Numbered from the stretch's first letter, positions 34,586 through 47,350 are shown. The stretch: 59,192 nucleotides of DNA from Gnetum montanum (GCA_015680685.1 MNCI01022504.1:1-59192); one strand, 5' to 3'. Numbers and translations are program-made. Notes: a model not told the origin generated them from the sequence alone.

Positions 34586-37036
34586 GGCATTTGGACAATT
34601 AGCCGCTTGTGGTTGTAAGGACTTGGTTGGACAGTTGGTTCTAAAGAAAGGTATCTTCTTTGATCAATTGTCCAAACCAATAATATGTTGAGGATTGATA
34701 GCCCTTGTAGTGTTACATTGTTGCGGCTAGGAAGGAAGCTCACTCTGCATAGTTGGAGTATGTGGTAATGGAGTTGAGGGTGGAAGAGATGCAGATAGAT
34801 GAGAGGGATAGTACATATGTGAAACATCACCCTGAGGAGAAGAAGTTCTATAGTACTAGGGGGCCTAGTAGTGAGGTTGAAGAGTAATGTGACTAGTAGA
34901 GTCACGTGGAGAGATCAGCTACTGAACATAATACCCGTATGGGTCAGGTTGATGGTAAGGATACCATTGATGTGGTGGTGGCATTTCCCATGATAGTGGG
35001 TGTTGCTACCATTGATACTATTCATTCTATTGTGGTGGAGCTCCACTTGGATAATATGTCAAGGGTTGGTGGAACTACCTTGGGTTGCCTTGAGGATAAT
35101 GTAACCTTCTAGGTGTTTGTTGTTTATTTAATCGTGGGTTTAGTGCATACACCCCAGACTCTTGTAGATGTGACACCACTGGGCAACATCCCTTAGGATC
35201 ATCATATTGGCAAATCTCACATTCGTCATCATTTTCTGTGTCTAAATCCATAACCTCTTTAATGATGGTAACCTTGCCCTTACCTTTGTTACATATATAC
35301 TCAGCTCCTTTCTTTTTCCTTCTCTCTCGGTCACTACTTGGTTCTCTAGATTCTTCTACTATTTTTAGGATAGTTTGAAATTTTTTGTCTAGGAAGTTCC
35401 ACATTTGATCTACCTTTGTTGATACTTCTGATGCAAATTTTTGAATGAACAAAGTCTTTCTATTCACCATCTCTTTAAGTGGTGACTCTTCCTCATCTTC
35501 GTAAAACCTAATTTCCTTCTTTCAAAGGGAAGGATCTCTGTTGTACTCTTTCACATTTTCTCTTTTCCTCAACTTGCCTTCCTCCTTAGCAACTTGCTCC
35601 AATAATCTTTGTATTTGTTGGGCTCTTAGCTTGGATAGCCTTCCTTGGGCATAAGTCCCAAGGGTTCTTCATGTTTCGTACCTAAGCCCATCTACGAGAT
35701 AATGTAGTTATTCCTTTTGCAAGTAACCATGGCCATGACAATGATGTAACAATGAATAATATAAGGATTTGTGTCCTCCTTGTTTCCATCCTTGGATTTA
35801 CTTACATAGGTTGGACACTCAGGAGTACCTTTGATACTTATTGTTGAATAGTTCTAACATGGTACTCCATTGATGAATGGATTCTAGTTCTAAGGATCGG
35901 TACTAGCTTTCCGCTTCCTTGGTCAGTGTTTGTGAAAATAACTTTAGCTTTTGCCACTCATTTTCTATATTTTGCAAGGCACATGCATCATGGAATGCTT
36001 GTAGATGGTTTTTAGGATCAACATTGTATCCCCCTTCAAATCGTGGGATGTTATTCATGTCTAGTCTTTTGATCCTACTGTCCTTCCGGTGCCTCGTTGG
36101 GATCCTAACGGCCTTTTTTATATCTAACATACTTTGGGTGGTGAGTAGGGGTTCATCATGATCATGCTATCTACAACGTCTATGATGCCTATGTTGTTCC
36201 CTACTCTCCCTTCTTTCGTGATGTATCTCTCTGGACTACCCTCGTCCCCTTTCTCGACCATTTTGTCCATGATTTCTATTTTGCTTACCCTTGTCCTTAT
36301 GATCTTGCCCTTTGTGACTAGGTTCAGATCCCAAAGGAGAGCGTGAAGGAGATGATGAAGGTGAAGAGGAAGGAGGACTGGCACTGTGATGGTGCCTGTC
36401 ATCTTCTCTTCAGTAGTTGTGGCCTTAGTCATGGTTACGATCAAAATGTTCATCATCAGCATGCATTCATGTTCCTTTTTTGGACCTTTTGTATCCATTG
36501 GTACTAAAACATTGGTTATGAATAGTTGAGTGAAGATTCTAATACACAACTCTTTGACCAAAGTCAATGAGAGGAACCTTATTTTGTGGAAAACCTCCCG
36601 AGGTAGGTTCACCACCCTCGTTTTCACTTAGGACATACGGGACATCCTGAGACCACTTTTCCTTCATGGATTTGTAATTTCTCTCCTATTTCAAATCCCT
36701 CTGGCATTGTGCCTCTGTGGGTCGATAATCTCTTGAATCTTGTTCATGCACAACGTACTCCACTTGTAAGTGCTACATACCAATTCGTGTGAGAGCATGA
36801 AGAAGCATGCTTGGGATTGAGCGATTGGGAGGTAACACTATGTTACCTTCTAAATCACGCCATCGCAGTTGTTCATCTTGGTGGAGGATAAAGGTAAAGT
36901 CTAGTATATACTCATCAGGATGAGCATATACCATGCAAAACTGTTGGGGCACTAGTGGATCATCATGTACACCCCACCTCCAATTGTTCATGGTGTCGAA
37001 CCTAGTCGGTGAAGCACTCTCATAAGAAGAAGGAGA
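34586..37036 (-). pseudogene. gag: M2 gag
   Basis: Colinear with N1 gag. The expected start codon reads ATA (ATATCTCC near 37036), so initiation is lost or lies at a later ATG (36991). Then AHPDEYILDFTFILHQDEQ, the Ser/Arg/His-rich linker (36150-36630), the capsid domain (RIKRLDMNNIPRFEGGYN, HDACALQNIENEW, 36095-35903) with stops after TLTKEAES, LLEQVAKEEG, VDQMWNFLDKK, and a knuckle-like CEICQYDDPKGCC near 35195 where the zinc-ligand His is Asp. The Pro/Tyr-rich C-terminus runs on into protease. Confidence 0.87.
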
Positions 37037-37156
37037 TATGATTAATTATTTAGTGTGCGATACCCTTTTTTGGTGATTGTAGGATAGTTAACTCTAAGGG
37101 TTCATTTCAACAATGGAAGGATTTCCTAAGTTCTAATCAACGCACAAACAACAAAG

Positions 37157-37174
37157 TCCCTGGCAACGACGCCA
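37157..37174 (-). other. M2 primer-binding site
   Basis: On minus TGGCGTCGTTGCCAGGGA, one base after the LTR; two transitions from the tRNA-Asp type. Confidence 0.8.
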
Positions 37175-37175
37175 A

Positions 37176-38003
37176 TGATGAGCGGCAAGGTACCCCTACG
37201 CCCAACCATATGAATACGAGTGTTCATGCATGCTTTAGTTGAACTCCAAGGATTAAGTGCTTATGTGCCTACATAGAATAAGGATGAGTTATGCAATCAT
37301 TGTCTTCCCAAGCTTACTTGTAAGGCTCAATTGTATGATTAAGTAACCTCGAGGTATGTGAGTTTTATTCTTTTATGTTTTTTTCTTACTACTTAAAAGA
37401 GAGGAATGAGGTAATTTAATAAATAATTTGATTTAGCTAGTTAATTATTCCCTAACTAGTCCTAACACCAGCATCCGTTCCCACTCTTTGGACACATCCT
37501 GAACTAGTGTAACACTACTAGGATTACCAAACACTAGTCGTTATTGGGTTACCAAGTGTTCCCATGTATGCTCGAAGTGGTCATGCTGAGTGTGCTAATT
37601 CATTGGTAATTAATAATTCTATGAAATAACATTAAGTAACTATTGAAAGCATTAAATAACAGTAAATAACATGAAATGCAATAATTAAGCTATTCTGAAA
37701 GTTGCAAGGTTTATCACAAAGTTTGTCTTTATTTTTGGACATAAGGTGTGCTCAGGTACACAATGCTCGAATAAAGATCCATTCACTTTATGACTCCTAT
37801 TGTAGGTACTCAGAATAATTCTAACTTTGGAAGGGAAAAACTGTAAGAGTTCGGCTGAGGGACTAAAAACTAATACCAAACCAAGTGCCCTTGTCTCTTA
37901 TTTATAGGTAATGAGATAGGTTCCAATATCGCTTCGACATCTCTGATATTGCGTATCAAATATTAGGGGTCCGATATCGAGGATTTGATATCGGGACTCA
38001 TCA
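37176..38003 (-). repeat. M2 5' LTR (828 bp)
   Basis: On minus it starts TGATGAGTCCCGATATC and ends CGCTCATCA. TATA box is at 37899-37906 (minus), preceded by four GATATC/GATATT-type palindromes. Pair of 23781-24606. Confidence 0.92.
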
Positions 38004-38479
38004 TCAAGGATCTCATGGGCTTGGAATACGATGTCAAATGCCAAACTTGAAGGCCTTACTTAGTGCTAATGCTACTAGGATGATGCTAATGCTAAAGTTG
38101 TCGAGGTTGTAGACATGAATTCATGAGCAACGATGACATGTTGGTGGACTTAGTCTATGTGTTATGACCTACAAATTTTGTCACAAGTTTCATCTTGATT
38201 TTGCATGGCCAATTCATAACATTTCATATATGTTGCAACCTAAAGTTACAATAGTAAAGATGACACTTTTTTGAAATGATGTAGCAAGAGTGACAACTTC
38301 CTTCAACAATGTCAACAATGAAAGTGACTAGCTAGATGTTGTGGATGTGTATAGACATGTTTGTGGCATTGAAGAACTATGAAATTAACCTTAGGATTTT
38401 GATAAAATTTCCTATTAGTAGAGATGAATTTACTTTAAACACTTCTTTACTTTGATGTATGTAGTTGATTATTTTCTTT
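38004..38479. other. Gene-free stretch
   Basis: Begins with the TCAAG duplication of M2. Contains, at about 38170-38320, the reverse-complement relative of the segments at 25770 and 26090. No gene. Confidence 0.6.
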
Positions 38480-38945
38480 CATTGCACATAAGTGGTTCAC
38501 ATGAGTACAACTAGCTTCAAGCATAAATGTACTACCACTTTGTAATCATTATGATGAATCACTTAGTATGCATAGTAGTGAAACACTTGGTAATCCAACA
38601 GTGTTAGCACATGTTCAAGATATGTATGACAAGTTAGGAACAAATACCCTATGCTTAGGCTAGATTAGATTTATGTTTTGTACTAGGTTTATTAGATTAC
38701 TATTTTAACATTTTTTATATTTTAATGTTTTTAATATTTTAATAATAAAATCCAATCATATGCCTGGTTACACTTAATCATACAACTTGGGCCCACACAA
38801 CTATGATTGAGAAGATAATGATTAGTATCTTGGCACTTGGTTATGTAAGGCATGTAACTAGTCTTCATTCATGGAATTCAAATGGATTGTGCATAACCAC
38901 TTGTGATTCATATGGTTGGGCATAGGGTTACTCTATCACTCATCA
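38480..38945 (+). repeat. Old LTR fragment (R/U5 part)
   Basis: Contains CACTTGGTAATCCAACAGTG, ATATGGTTGGGCATAGGG and the CACTCATCA end, all diagnostic of the 3' two-thirds of the Athila-type LTRs here. No PBS follows, and the U3 is not recognisable. Confidence 0.75.
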
Positions 38946-39439
38946 ATATGCTTGTCAATGTGATAACCATTAACAAGATGGCCAAGAGTAGACCTCAAGA
39001 GTGCTACTTGAAGCATGAATGAACTTGCTCTTTTAAGTATGTTGCTCTACAAATTTCTCCACTACATATATTCATCTTGGTAAAATATAAAAGTGAAATC
39101 AAGAAAGTAGGGGTTTAGATGATCATATGAGATCCTTGCTTATAGTAGCCTACTTTAATCATTGTAAACATGAGTATTGTCATTGCTCATCATGAGGTTC
39201 TTGTTGTGTGGCCAAGTAGCCATGATTAAATTAGAGAGAGAGAGAGTGTGTGTGTGTCTTACAATATTAAATAATCAAGAGGATAAATTATTAAAATTCT
39301 AAACAATGATCATATATGTTATACACTAAGTACATTTATATCACTAGCATCATCCCTAGTAGTGATACTATATGATTTATAAGTGTTGCAATAAGTGTTC
39401 AATGCCTAACTATATGATTTATAAGTGTTGCAATAAACT

Positions 39440-39960
39440 GTGTTGTAATCCATGGACGAAAGAGCTTTAACATATAGCATGGTTTAGGTTATCACAAGTC
39501 ATTGTCTTTCCATCTAAACTTGCAATGGCTCTTAGATCTTGCATGTTTTAGTCTATATAAGACATATAATCATTGATGTTGTGTGATTAATAATTAAACT
39601 AATCAAAAACATATAAATTAATTAATTATATTAATTTTTAAATAAGAAAAATAAATCCTAGACTAGCCTATGGTGATTAGTATCAATTCCCCAATCTACC
39701 ATCACGTCCTAGACTCATGTACCCAATGCTAGAATCACTAAGCATTATATCATTGGGTGAACTAAGCAATAATGCTACTAGGATTACCAAGCAAATACAT
39801 GTTTATGCTTGAGATTGGCTCACACTTGTTCTACTAATGAATTAACATGTGATGGAACTATAAATATTATACTAAATTACATGGGAAGCTAACTTAGAAT
39901 ATTGCAAAGGAAGAAAATATATCTTAATCTTATTATCATTCATAAGTTGCTTTTAAATGA
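39440..39960 (-). repeat. Old LTR fragment on minus
   Basis: On minus it holds TTGCTTGGTAATCCTAGTAG and the AGGCTAGTCTAGGATTTA-like stretch typical of U5 of the same LTR group. Both ends are lost. Confidence 0.6.
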
Positions 39961-41099
39961 AGCTTTCTTATTATTGATAGGATATATTAATGTAATTTGT
40001 TTATTATTCTTAGTATAATTTTATTTTTTAGGATTCAACACCCTTCCTCCCTAGCCCTTCTCTCAATTCTATGTTCTAGGTACTCACTAGCTATTTACTA
40101 GGCTATGAAAAAAATTGCAAAAGCTTTGCTATACTTATGATTAAAGGTATTATAAATGTAGTAGGTTCACTTGTATTTATAAGAAAATACACTAACTAAG
40201 ATGTTACATCTACGACTTCATTGTAATTATCCTTTGGATCTATTAGATAGTAGAAATATACATGTTATGCATTTTATACACATCATTAAGAAAATTATTG
40301 AGTAGTATTAGTAATATTTGGAACAAAACAACCAAATTTGCTATTGTAATACTCCATGTATATCTAATGTCAGCATATTTATTCTTCACGAGGAAGTTTA
40401 TGTCATCTATTTATTTTGACTCTCAGATGATGAGTTCTTGTTCGTGCTCTACTAATTATGCATCGTAATTGATTAGGAATAAAACTCTAATCATTTATTT
40501 GACTTTAGAAACTCTATCTAATGAAATTATATCCATTTAATGTTTTTCATTTCTTGTAGCCTATTTTATATTCTTCACTTCTTCTTCCACATCTCTTCTA
40601 GGTGAAACATTTCCAACATTCACTTTTTGCTTTTAGTAGATTCCTTGCTTTGATACCATTAATAATGAGAATCATTGCACCACTCACCACCCAAAAACAT
40701 GGTTGTAAAATTTATCCATTAGAAATTAAACCTATGATTTTACCTTTCTTATTTCATTACTTTATTGATAGATCATCAATTCTAACATGGTAATGACATT
40801 GTTATGTTATTTATTGATGTTTGATTTTGTCACCATGATTATGAAAATTTTGATTTCATTGGTTTCTTACAATTAGGAGATAGAATGCTTTGCTAGAACA
40901 CTTTTTGTAAATTTTATTTTCTATTAATATAATCACTTCCTGAGTTCTCTCTGTCTCTCTCTCTCTCTCTCAAAAAACCATGGTACTTACTAGGCTAAAT
41001 GAAGAATTAGACAATAATTTTTTTAGATGCAATAATATATGAATGTATATTTTTTTTTGTGCTTTTAGATGACATGTATCTTTGCATATTTTTTTGAAA
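39961..41099. other. AT-rich stretch without a recognisable gene
   Basis: Short frames only; a (CT)n run at 40949-40971 and T-rich runs. Nothing I can assign. Confidence 0.55.
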
Positions 41100-41890
41100 T
41101 CAAAATTATTTCAAAATTAGATGTGAATAGGTATTGGAACCAAAATTAGATGATTGGATGAGGAGTGTTTCAAATCCTTAAATAATGAATAATAATAACG
41201 AAAATTTTTGAGTACATTAGATGAATGAAAAAAGAGCCTAAAGAAAAAAACCCAATGATTTTAGGGATGTCTTTTTAAGTTTTCATCCTTACAACTAATC
41301 TTGAAAAACATCTCCGCTTGGATAGGAAAAGAATTATATCTCACCCTTATTCAAAAGCATCCTCATGGGGTATCACTTCAAAGAAAAATCTCTCCAAAGA
41401 TAAAAAAAAACATCAATAAGAAATAATTAAAAAATAGCAATAGAAGTTGAAAGCTTCCCATTTTTTAGCCTCTAAAAAAAAGAAAATTAATGTTATAAAA
41501 AATAAATTCATTGTTCAACTTTTATTGATAGCTTTTTGATCGAACGTGTAGATGAAAAGTGACTTTTTTTTATATCCTAATATTTAACTAATGAAGAGAA
41601 GTCATGGTTATGCTTTTGCTATTGGAAAATAACTACACATTAAAGCTTCCAAATAAAGTATAAAGCAAGTGCATGAAGGCACTCCAAAATATAAAGAAAT
41701 GAAGTAGACAAAGTATGTTGATCACCAATAATGATTTTATTGATGTTTGGTTGAAAGTTATAAATTTTGGATGTCCATTTCCAAGCTTGTTGTACAATAG
41801 GACACTTTAAAAAAATGAGAAAAAGAGTCTTCACTTCTATAAAGAAGCCATTGAAGGAAAATAATTCTCATATGTCTAGATGATTGCTGA
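41100..41890 (-). mobile_element. LINE (L1-type) 3' end, with RT zinc-binding region
   Basis: On minus the frame 41834-41640 reads LFLIFLKCPIVQQAWKW, the CPxxxxxW signature of the zf-RVT region of plant L1-type LINEs. The whole segment is about colinear with 44080-44850, a second copy of the same LINE 3' end. It is a truncated, dead fragment. Confidence 0.7.
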
Positions 41891-41939
41891 TAGAAAGACC
41901 TTGATAAATAAAAAACCATTAAAAAATACAAGTACCTAA

Positions 41940-43560
41940 ACAGAAATTGTGAAATATCTTTTAGGTTTGCTAAAAATGGAACATGAACCTTGCAAGAAAT
42001 TTTTTAAGTGTCTAAAAAGAAAGTGTCAAGTACCTAAATTAGAATCAGTTTATATAAATTATTCCATCATTATAGATCCTGAGACTATTAACCGTTTTGT
42101 AGCAAATCATTTTGCTTCTACTTTTTCTTCTAAAGGTTTTAGCAAGGAATCCTTATGGGGTTCTATTATGCACATTCCTTATCTTATAATAGAATCATTG
42201 AAGCGCTCATGAAATAGAAATTACATTAAAGGAAATCATAGTAATAGCTTGTAGTTTAGCATATGGTAAAGCTCTAGGATTTGATGCTTTTCTAACTAAA
42301 ATTTTTATAAAGCATTGGAACATCATTGGAGATGATCTCTTTCATGTTTTCCAAAAAGCTATTAAAAAAGTTTCTTTCAATAAAAATCTTAATAAATGTG
42401 TGATTCGTATTCTTCCTAAAAATGGAGATCTTCAACATATTAGTAATTAATGACCTATTACTCTTCTTAACAACACTTTAAAATTTTAGCTAAATGCATG
42501 ATATATCGAATTCAAAAGGTTATAGAAGATATCATCAAACCTGAGCAAACTAGTTCTATTAAAGGTAGACATATCTTAAATAATGTTATTTTAGCTTATG
42601 AGGGAATGTAATGGGCTTTTAATACTAACCAAGATATTACTTTTCTTAAGTTAGATATCCTATATCTTATGATATGATTGAATGAAATTTTATTAGTTCT
42701 TATCTTTGCAAATTGGGATTTGGTAATTATTTTATTATTCTTGTGTCTACCTTGCTCATTGATACTAATACTCAATTTTTTATAAATTTTGGATTAAGTT
42801 TCTCCTTTTCTCTTCGGCAATCTATTCATCAAGGTTGTCCTCTAGTTCCCTATTCTTTAATTATTGCTATAGACTTTCTTTTACATAATTTACATTATGA
42901 TCTATAAAGGAATATCATTAAGCGAATTTCAATTAATGGTTAAGATATGCAATTACTTAACATGCAATTTGTAGATGATTCTTTTTTTATGATTATCAAT
43001 TCTCTACAACATATCAATACTCTTTTATCTAGAGTGGAGGAATACTACATGTCATCTAGCTTTCATATTAATTGACAAATATCTACTATTTACTGTAATG
43101 GAAATATTAATGAGTGGGTTATTCTTGCCTTGGGAAATATTAAAAAGATATTATGTTCTCAAAATTTAAGGAATAATTTTTTATTTTAAGCTTAATCTTA
43201 CTATTTTGTGGAATTATGTGGTCAACATAATTGAAAAAAGGCTTAATCAATAGAAAGAAAAAAAAGCTTTCCCTCATTGACAAAGTTTTAGTTATTAAGA
43301 AAATGGTTTAATCAACTCATGTTTATTAATTTAATTGTTGGAATCCTTCTAAAACTTCTTTTGATAGAATTGATTGTATTATCTATTAGTTTCTCTGGTT
43401 TACTATGCAACATAGAAAAGTTTTTTTTAGAGTTGCTTCAGTTATTTGCACTAGTAGCAAGAAAGATGCAAGACTTGGCCTCATTAATTATTCACAATAT
43501 CTTATTCACAAGATATTATAAAACATAAAAAGATATTGTGAAATTCTTATTCACAATATC
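41940..43560 (+). pseudogene. LINE reverse transcriptase, inverted relative to the adjacent 3' end
   Basis: Frames in plus show, in order, YGKALGFDAFLTKIF (usual form GKAPGPDG), CVIRILPKNGD, PITLLNN, EQTSSIKGRHILNNV, SIHQGCPLVPYSL (usual RQGCPLSP), and FVDDSFF (RT catalytic motif). These are the blocks of an L1-type RT. It is full of stops and shifts. It abuts, head to head, a minus-strand LINE 3' end (41100-41890), the arrangement left by 5' inversion during LINE insertion. Confidence 0.8.
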
Positions 43561-43755
43561 TTTATATGGTGGTCAAGATAATGGTATAGTCCATGGTTTA
43601 TACCTTCATGAAATCCTAATAAGGCAGCTTTCTCTAGGTATTTAAATAAATAGAATTAGAGGAGGGGGGTGCAGGGGTGAGAAGAAGGGGTTATTAGAAC
43701 CCCAAAAAAATTGTAATATAGTTTAATTAGAACTTTCTAACCCATGAATTGGAGC

Positions 43756-43845
43756 TTTTAAATCAAGATTCTTACCACTAGGCTAACCCTTCATTATTTA
43801 AAATCAAGATGAAGTGGTAGCCTAGTGGCCAAACTCTTGATTTTA
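43756..43845. repeat. Small inverted repeat with tRNA A-box-like core
   Basis: Arms at about 43758-43788 and 43812-43845 share CCACTAGGCTA in opposite orientation, with AATCAAGA ends. TAGCCTAGTGG fits the pol III A-box pattern of SINEs, but a convincing B box was not found. Confidence 0.35.
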
Positions 43846-44079
43846 AAATAAATATAATAAAAACACTATCATACTATGTTTATGCCTTTTAGATTAAAAT
43901 TTAGATAAACCCATTAATATACTAGGTAAATCTTTAGATTAAACTTCAAAAGTGCCTTGTACCTTTTAACTAGAAGAAGACAAGAGAAAGGGGATAGCAA
44001 AACGAATGGAACATGAGAGATAATGATTATTGAAGTAAAAACTATTAGGGGGTGCTAAAATCTAAAGTAATGTTTTTGG

Positions 44080-46390
44080 GGGGATTGAACCCAAAAAAGT
44101 AATATTAATAATAAGCAAAAAAAATTCAAAGTACAATATATGTTTAATACAAAGTAGCAAATAGGTAGGTGTTGGACCTCAAAAAATGAATAATAATATC
44201 TAAAAAATTAAGAGTACATTAGATCATTGAAGAGAGAGTCTAAAGAAAAATCCTAACAATTATGGGAATATATTTTCAGGTTTTTTATCCTTACAACCAA
44301 TTTTAAAAAACATTCCCTTTGGGGTAGAAAAAGTATTAGACCTTTCCCTTATTTAGAAGCATCCTCATGGGTTTTTACTTCCTACTAAAGGATTTCTTAT
44401 AAAGAGAAAAAGAAAACTGTCTCTAAAGATAAAAAAAATATATTAATTAAAAACAAAGAACAAATAGCAACAAATGCTAAAAGCATCCAATTCTTAAGCC
44501 TTTAAAAAGTGACATCTTTGAGAATATGGCATTTGACTCTTGAAGAGATGTCATAGTTATGTTCTTGTTGTTGGAAAATAACTGCACACCAAACCTTCCA
44601 AATACAGTAGCAAACAAGTAATTAAAGACAATTCCAAATGCAAAGAAAGAAAGAAAGTAAACAAAGCAAGCTGATCACTATAAATGACCTCATTAATTCT
44701 TGGTTAAAATTTGTTATAAATTTTAGATGTTCATTTCCAAACATGTTGAGCAACAAGACACTTAAAAAAACATGAGAAAATGAGTCTATAATTCTACAAA
44801 GAGGATATTAAGGAGAAATATTTCTCATATGTTTAAGATGATTGCTAATAGGAAGACCTTCATGAATTAGACATCATAAAAAATACAAATTTTAGAAAAT
44901 GGAGAAGCTCTTTAATTATCTTTCATTTTCCTTATCCAAAAGTATGATGATAATTGTATTTTCTAGGTCTTATTGAATTTTTTATGAACAAATTCATTGT
45001 CTATAATACTCTCATAAGAAACTTTCAAATTAAAAGGAAAAACAAATCTACTATCCTTCTAAAAATACTTGGAAAATTTTGATGCAAAATTTTATCAAAT
45101 TTAAATAAATTCTAAAGATTAGAATTTAAAATTTCAAAAGTCAATTTTCTCTTTCTATGTAAACCATAGAGCCTAAAATCTTCATTCCTAGTAATCCATC
45201 TATCATGCTTATGTAGACAAGAAAATGTGGTGATGCCAAATTTGCTTCAAGTGGTACATAGTTTGGATGCATTAGTAGCCCAAGCTTCTTCATTAAAAGG
45301 AAGCCACCATTAGCTAATTTTTTATTAAGAAGAAAGAGAAATCTAATTCTATAGTGATTAGAGTACATTTGGAAACAAAACAAAAACTACACAAGTCAAA
45401 TACATTTGAAGAATTAGATGATCCAAAACATGAGAGAGAAGATCCATTGTCTAGTGAGGTAAAAAGTAAAAACCAAAGCACATCCATACAAACAAAGGCA
45501 TACTCACCAATTTAGTTCTTTAATCACTCTAGTGAACTAAGTAGAGAGAGCAAGGTGAAAAAGTGTAGAAATAGGAATGATTTTGCTTAAGAAGTAATTT
45601 TTTCGACCAAACCATATGTAGTAAAGTAGTAATTGAAGAAATTCTTTAATTTTTCTCTTTTTCTAGGCCAAATGAATATATGGCCACTAATTAAGGACAT
45701 TAATAAGGTTGGACAGGAGAATGTTAATGCTTATAAGATTTTTAAAATAATTTCAAAAATCATTATTTGATGGCCAAGTAAATAAAGCATGATCAGTAGT
45801 CCCTTTGTCATTTTTGCATCTCTTATAAATATCATTGTTAATGAGACCCTTGTGGTAGAGAACTATTTTAACTAGAAGTTTTACATAAAGGCACCTACTT
45901 ATGAAAGTGTGGTGTTTAAGAACAATAGTTGCATGTCATCATGTACTCTTTAAGGAATATTTCTAATAATGAAAAAAAGTATGATAAGCCTATTACACTT
46001 TATAGCTATTATGATTAGCCTAGTGGAATTGATCATTGAAATTTTGAATAAAATTGAAAAACCAGGTTCAAGCACATACAAAGCTACACCAGATTATTGA
46101 TGCATGAAAGATTTTAGGGGCATTATGGAAAAAGAGACCACCATATAAATATTTGACCTTCATAATATTAACACAAAGCTTCTCCACATCATATAATTAA
46201 AAACAATTTTATCAAGTAGAGTTAAGTTCACATTCTTTAGAACTCTAACACTCCAACCACCTTCACTAATGTTCCTACAGATGGTTTGCTAGTTAATAGA
46301 ATGAAAAGTTTTTATTCCTAATGAGGACCATAGAAAAGATCTTTCAAGTTTTTCTTGTGAAGCAAGTTGTGATTCTGGTTCTTTATAACA
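44080..46390 (-). mobile_element. LINE (L1-type) 3' half, second copy
   Basis: The left part repeats 41100-41890. Further on minus, near 46270-46190, the translation reads EGGWSVRVLKNVN, resembling EGGLGIRxLxxxN that follows the RT in plant LINEs. The frame at 45383-45141 (KLANGGFLLMKKLGLL) falls between it and the zinc-binding region. No RT core is present; it is 5' truncated or disrupted near 46390. Confidence 0.6.
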
Positions 46391-46396
46391 TGAAAA

Positions 46397-46401
46397 GAGG
46401 T
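46397..46401 (+). repeat. Predicted target-site duplication of Z (5' side)
   Basis: GAGGT precedes the Z 5' LTR. The 3' partner is outside the window. Confidence 0.5.
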
Positions 46402-47331
46402 TGATGAGTCATCATTGGCTGGCTACGTTGATGAGGCCTCATCAATGCAGTCAATCATGTCAACGATGCCTCGTCAATGCATCTTGCCTTACATCAACAA
46501 GGCCCTATCAACACAATGTCTGTCCATTGCCTGTAAATACGCACCTACTAGCCACATTTATGGCAACCTAGATTTCAGTAGTAGTGAAGCTCTTGCATTT
46601 TTTCCATTCAAAAGTTAGAATTTTTTTTCCTTGAGTGCCTGTAGCAGGAGTCATTGAGTGTACGGATCCTTATTCGAGCATTGTTGTACTTGAGCATGAT
46701 AGTGTGTGCAGCAATAAAGATGAGCTTTCTGATAAACCTTGTAGCACTTTGGATAAATTAGCTATTTTATTTATGCCTTCAATATTTTCAATTATTTGTT
46801 AATTGTTCTCAATTATTTTGCAAATATTTCCCAGTAATTAAGTTAATGAGGTTATTAAGCTAGATAGATTAAATACATAAGTACGACTACTTCGAGCGTA
46901 ACATGTATTCGCTTGGTAATCCAAGCAGTGTTATCGCTTGGTACACCCAGTAGCATAGTGTTTGGTTGCCTAGCAATGGATACATGCATTTAGGATGTGT
47001 ACAGAAACTGGGAATGAATACTTATGTTAGAATTAGTTAAATGCTAGTAAATTAGTTAATTTAGATTAGTTAATAAAATTACATTTATTCATATTTGAGC
47101 ACTAATCTATAAAACATCAAAATGATAAAAATCGAATGCCTTAGTTACACTTAACCATATCAAAAAATGTCACAAGTGTAATTGGGAAGACAAAAATTGA
47201 CCTTAAGGTTGGATTCACTTCCTAAAGGGCTAGTGCATTGGAAATTATGAAGTCCATGGAATTTGACCGGATTGCACATGAATGCTTTGTGATTCATATG
47301 GTTGGACATAGGGGTACCTCACTAGTCATCA
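46402..47331 (+). repeat. Z 5' LTR (930 bp)
   Basis: TGATGAGTCATC start and GTCATCA end. U3 palindromes are of a different kind: TTGATGAGGCCTCATCAA at 46428-46445 and a related TCAACGATGCCTCGTCAA. A TATA-like TGTAAATA is at 46532-46539. R/U5 matches the other LTRs. Confidence 0.9.
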
Positions 47332-47332
47332 T

Positions 47333-47350
47333 TGGCATCATTGCCAGGGA
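47333..47350 (+). other. Z primer-binding site
   Basis: TGGCATCATTGCCAGGGA, one base after the LTR; four differences from the tRNA-Asp type, all transitions. Confidence 0.75.

Larger units (their letters stand above)
31644..38003 (-). mobile_element. Element M2, 5' LTR to mid-spacer
   Basis: In minus order: 5' LTR (37176-38003), PBS, gag, protease, half of RT, the end of integrase joined by deletion, and the proximal spacer, broken at 31644. It continues at 22860-24606. Flanking CTTGA (TCAAG at 38004-38008 on plus) and CTCGA (24607-24611) are its probable target duplication. About 8.1 kb when joined. Confidence 0.9.

Noticed and set aside
40262-40468. Possible Copia-type pol fragment
   Set aside because: Resemblance was limited to composition; no RT, RNase H or integrase motif could be placed.
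46402-46540. GATGAGGCCTCATC palindromes as a CRISPR-like or bacterial operator array
   Set aside because: They lie in U3 of a plant LTR with TATA box and PBS in place; there are no spacers and no prokaryotic context.
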